Source: Bifidobacterium cuniculi
GTDB lineage: Bacteria; Actinomycetota; Actinomycetes; Actinomycetales; Bifidobacteriaceae
Length of the DNA stretch: 64,000 nt
Assembly: GCF_000741575.1 (NCBI RefSeq)
Contig: NZ_JGYV01000009.1
Location: 1-64,000 of the forward strand
Direction: 5' to 3'
A model generated the notes under the pieces. That model had not been told where the DNA came from. It worked only from the letters and a program-made list of their open reading frames with translations, and made no database searches. The position numbers and the translations under genes were made by a program. Positions within the stretch are counted from its first letter, which is position 1; each line of letters opens with the position of its first letter. Shown one piece after another: positions 62,055-64,000 of the stretch.

Positions 62055-63065
62055 ATGATCGAAATCCCCGGAATCTACGTGGCCGACCCGAAGCGCTACG
62101 AGCGCATGCAGTACGCGCGCAGCGGCGACAGCGGCCTGCAGCTGCCCCGCATCTCCCTGGGCCTGTGGCACAACTTCGGTGACCTCAACACCTACGATTC
62201 GATGAAGGCGACCGTCACCTGCGCCTTCGACCACGGCATCACCCAGTTCGACCTGGCGAACAACTACGGCCCGAAGGCCGGCAGCGCCGAACGCAACTTC
62301 GGCCGCATGATGCGCGAGTTCCTCACCCCCTACCGTGACGAGATCATCGTCACCACGAAGGCCGGCTACGACATGTGGCCCGGCCCGTACGGCATCGGCG
62401 GCAGCCGCAAGTACCTGCTGGCCAGCCTCGACCAGTCGCTCGAACGCATGGGCCTGGAGTACGTGGACATCTTCTACCACCACTGCATGGACCCGAACAC
62501 GCCGCTCGAGGAGTCGATGGGCGCGCTCGAGCAGGCCGTGCGCTCCGGCCGCGCCCTCTACGCTGGCCTGTCCAACTACGACGGCCCGACGCTGGAACGC
62601 GCCACCGCGATCCTCGACGAGCTGCACGTGCCCTTCATCATCAACCAGAACTGCTACAACATCTTCGACCGCACCGTAGAGCGCAACGGCCTCAAGGACA
62701 TGGCCAAGAAGCTGGGCAAGGGCCTGATCACCTTCTCCCCGCTCGCCCAGGGCCTGCTCACCAACCGGTACCTCAACGGCGTGCCCGCAGACAGCCGCAT
62801 CGCCCACGACAACCGCTTCCTCAACGAGAACGCGCTCACCGAGGACCGCCTGCAGCAGATTCGCGACCTCAACGACCTCGCGCAGCAGCGCGGCCAGACC
62901 CTCGCCGAGATGTCGCTCGCGTGGCTGCTGCACGACGACGCCGTCACCTCCGTGCTCGTCGGCGCCTCGCGCCCCCAGCAGATCCTCGACGACATCGCCG
63001 CCATGGAGAACACCGGGTTCAGCGCCGAGGAGCTCGCCAGGATCGACGAGATCGCGTTGCGCTGA
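62055..63065 (+). CDS. Aldo/keto reductase, YghZ-like
   Basis: 336 residues from ATG at 62055 (AAAGGAACC site). TIM-barrel AKR motifs are seen: FDLANNYGPKAGSAE with the catalytic Asp and Tyr near 74-88, VTTKAGYDMWPGPYG, and FYHHCMDPNTPLEESM. The GYDMWPGPYG segment is typical of the YghZ (L-glyceraldehyde 3-phosphate reductase) branch, which detoxifies methylglyoxal-type aldehydes with NADPH. The exact substrate is not shown by sequence. Confidence 0.9.
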   Translation: MIEIPGIYVADPKRYERMQYARSGDSGLQLPRISLGLWHNFGDLNTYDSMKATVTCAFDHGITQFDLANNYGPKAGSAERNFGRMMREFLTPYRDEIIVTTKAGYDMWPGPYGIGGSRKYLLASLDQSLERMGLEYVDIFYHHCMDPNTPLEESMGALEQAVRSGRALYAGLSNYDGPTLERATAILDELHVPFIINQNCYNIFDRTVERNGLKDMAKKLGKGLITFSPLAQGLLTNRYLNGVPADSRIAHDNRFLNENALTEDRLQQIRDLNDLAQQRGQTLAEMSLAWLLHDDAVTSVLVGASRPQQILDDIAAMENTGFSAEELARIDEIALR

Positions 63066-63105
63066 CGCGGGCCCCGCCTCGTGCCTTCCGCCGCCCCAGC
63101 GCCCT

Positions 63106-63283
63106 CCTGGATTAAAGCGGGCACCGGGTTGAACGCCTTTCCAGTGTTAAAGCGGGCACCGGGACGGGGGCGTTTCCTGGATTAAAGCGGGCACCCGGTT
63201 GAAGAACTCTCGGTTCTTCAACCGGGTGCCCGCTTTAATCCAGGAAACGCCCCCGTCCCGGTGCCCGCTTTAACACTGGAAAG
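63106..63283. repeat. Long perfect palindrome with GCGGGCACC repeats between convergent genes
   Basis: Arms at 63137-63207 and 63213-63283 are 71 bp, perfectly complementary, with a 5-base centre. Each arm carries two copies of TTAAAGCGGGCACC. A further direct copy (CCTGGATTAAAGCGGGCACC) stands just outside at 63106. It separates the convergent aldo/keto reductase and DUF3039 genes and could terminate both. Confidence 0.93.
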
Positions 63284-63335
63284 CAACAAAAAGCAATAAA
63301 GCGACGCGAATCGGCAACGCACAGGCGCCCGGGAC

Positions 63336-63617
63336 CTAGAACATGGCGCCCGAATACTCCTCGTAGATCTTCTTGCACTCCGGACACACCGGGTAGTCCT
63401 TCGGGTTGCGGCGCGGCACCCACACCTTGCCGCACAGGGCCACCACCGGGCGGCCCGTCAGGCGCGACTCCTCGATGCGCTCGCGCGAGACGTAATGCGC
63501 GAAACGGTCGGCGTCGCCGCCGTCGTCACGCTTCGCCTGCGTGTCCTCCTGCGGTCGTTCCAGGACCGAGGTGCCCGTCGAGAAATCCGGCTCGGTGCTT
63601 GTCTCGAAATCGTCCAT
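63336..63617 (-). CDS. DUF3039 protein
   Basis: 93 residues from ATG at 63617 (GGGGAGGAC site). An acidic N-terminus is followed by FAHYVSRERIEESRLTGRPV, ALCGKVWVPRRNPKDYPVCP and CKKIYEE. The three cysteines (C-x17-CPxC) suggest a small metal site. DUF3039 is an actinobacterial family of unknown function. Confidence 0.85.
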   Translation of the reverse strand: MDDFETSTEPDFSTGTSVLERPQEDTQAKRDDGGDADRFAHYVSRERIEESRLTGRPVVALCGKVWVPRRNPKDYPVCPECKKIYEEYSGAMF

Positions 63618-63727
63618 GATGTCCTCCCCGTCAGAAGTGTGCTGCCGTTCGCTCCATAATATTAGTCGCAGGGCCATCGCACAATCCGCTGGCTGCGCGA
63701 TTCGCCGTGTCCAGTCGGTCGATTGCG

Positions 63728-63740
63728 TAGTCTAGTGCAC
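63728..63740 (+). promoter_or_regulatory. Probable leaderless promoter of coaD
   Basis: TAGTCT at 63728-63733 ends 7 bases before the coaD ATG and no ribosome-binding site is present, so transcription probably starts at the ATG. Confidence 0.55.
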
Positions 63741-64000
63741 ATGACCATTGCAGTTTGCCCCGGATCCTTCGATCCCGTCACCGACGGCCACATCGACGTC
63801 ATCCGTCGTTGCGCGCGCCTGTTCAGCACCGTGCACGTCGTCGTCGCGGTCAACGCGGCGAAGACGCCCCTCTTCAGTGAGGAAGAGCGCGTCGACATCA
63901 TCAGTCACGTCCTCGCCGATGCCGGCGTGACGAACGTCATCGTCAGCTCCACCGACGGACTGATCACCGACTATTGCAAGCACGTCGGCGCCACCGTCAT
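63741..64000 (+). CDS. coaD: Pantetheine-phosphate adenylyltransferase, 5' part
   Basis: The first 86 residues are inside the window. [15 protein letters not shown] near residues 7-21 is the nucleotidyltransferase signature with the TGH-type DGH, and STDGLITDY follows. It makes dephospho-CoA from phosphopantetheine. The gene runs off the right edge. Confidence 0.95.
   Translation, partial: MTIAVCPGSFDPVTDGHIDVIRRCARLFSTVHVVVAVNAAKTPLFSEEERVDIISHVLADAGVTNVIVSSTDGLITDYCKHVGATV

Overview
The window looks like a chromosomal segment of a Bifidobacterium or a close actinobacterial relative. It is GC-rich. The gene neighbourhoods rnhB-lepB-rplS-pgi, rne-rplU-rpmA-obgE-proB and secE-nusG-rplK-rplA, the acidic N-terminal extension of NusG, the central-domain RNase E/G and several apparently leaderless promoters all fit. 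The species cannot be fixed from sequence alone.

Layout. 1-1764: end of a large palindrome and a major pilin (LPSTG). 2236-9551: housekeeping genes on the minus strand (rplA, rplK, nusG, secE, tRNA-Trp, an aminotransferase, proB, obgE). 10163-12110: a hipBA toxin-antitoxin pair with a palindromic operator, sitting between obgE and rpmA. 12106-12975: a MITE-like element and the truncated remnant of a surface adhesin. 13102-13731: rpmA and rplU. 13956-37344: an accessory island of about 23 kb between rplU and rne. It holds mazEF, two AAA-ATPase plus TOPRIM-like nuclease operons, a DUF3800-like gene between perfect direct repeats, and a pilus region (two giant tip adhesins, a major pilin, a class C sortase, two small pilins with PAQTG sorting signals). 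It ends with two small membrane proteins and an AbiEi/DUF559-type protein. 37483-38017: a RelB/DinJ-YafQ pair. 38241-48029: rne, dapE, two AEC permeases (one further right), a MacB-like ABC transporter with a 26-residue peptide between its two genes, and a second DUF559-type protein. 48147-64000: rnhB, lepB, rplS, pgi, manC, tRNA-Leu, tRNA-Thr, two FemAB-type peptidoglycan bridge transferases, rdgB, rph, a Pr6Pr membrane protein, pncB, an aldo/keto reductase, a DUF3039 protein and the start of coaD.

How the parts work together. The conserved genes serve translation, cell-wall synthesis, the fructose-6-phosphate/GDP-mannose branch and NAD/CoA synthesis. The accessory island is built from separable modules: adhesion (pili), candidate phage defence (ATPase-nuclease pairs, DUF3800, DUF559) and toxin-antitoxin pairs. 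Copies of a 106-107 bp inverted-repeat element lie at several module boundaries, and other palindromic families (a GAAATTGTTCA family, an AGAAATCTCTCG family, a 116-118 bp MITE-like family, and a GCGGGCACC palindrome with 71-bp perfect arms) lie mostly 3' of genes.

The most striking points are the 106-bp boundary elements, the DUF3800 cassette between 129-bp perfect repeats, an 11-bp tandem duplication that puts the major pilin out of frame inside its signal peptide, a probable starch-binding module inside a pilus tip adhesin, and a DnaA-box-like motif at matching distance upstream of both DUF559-type genes.
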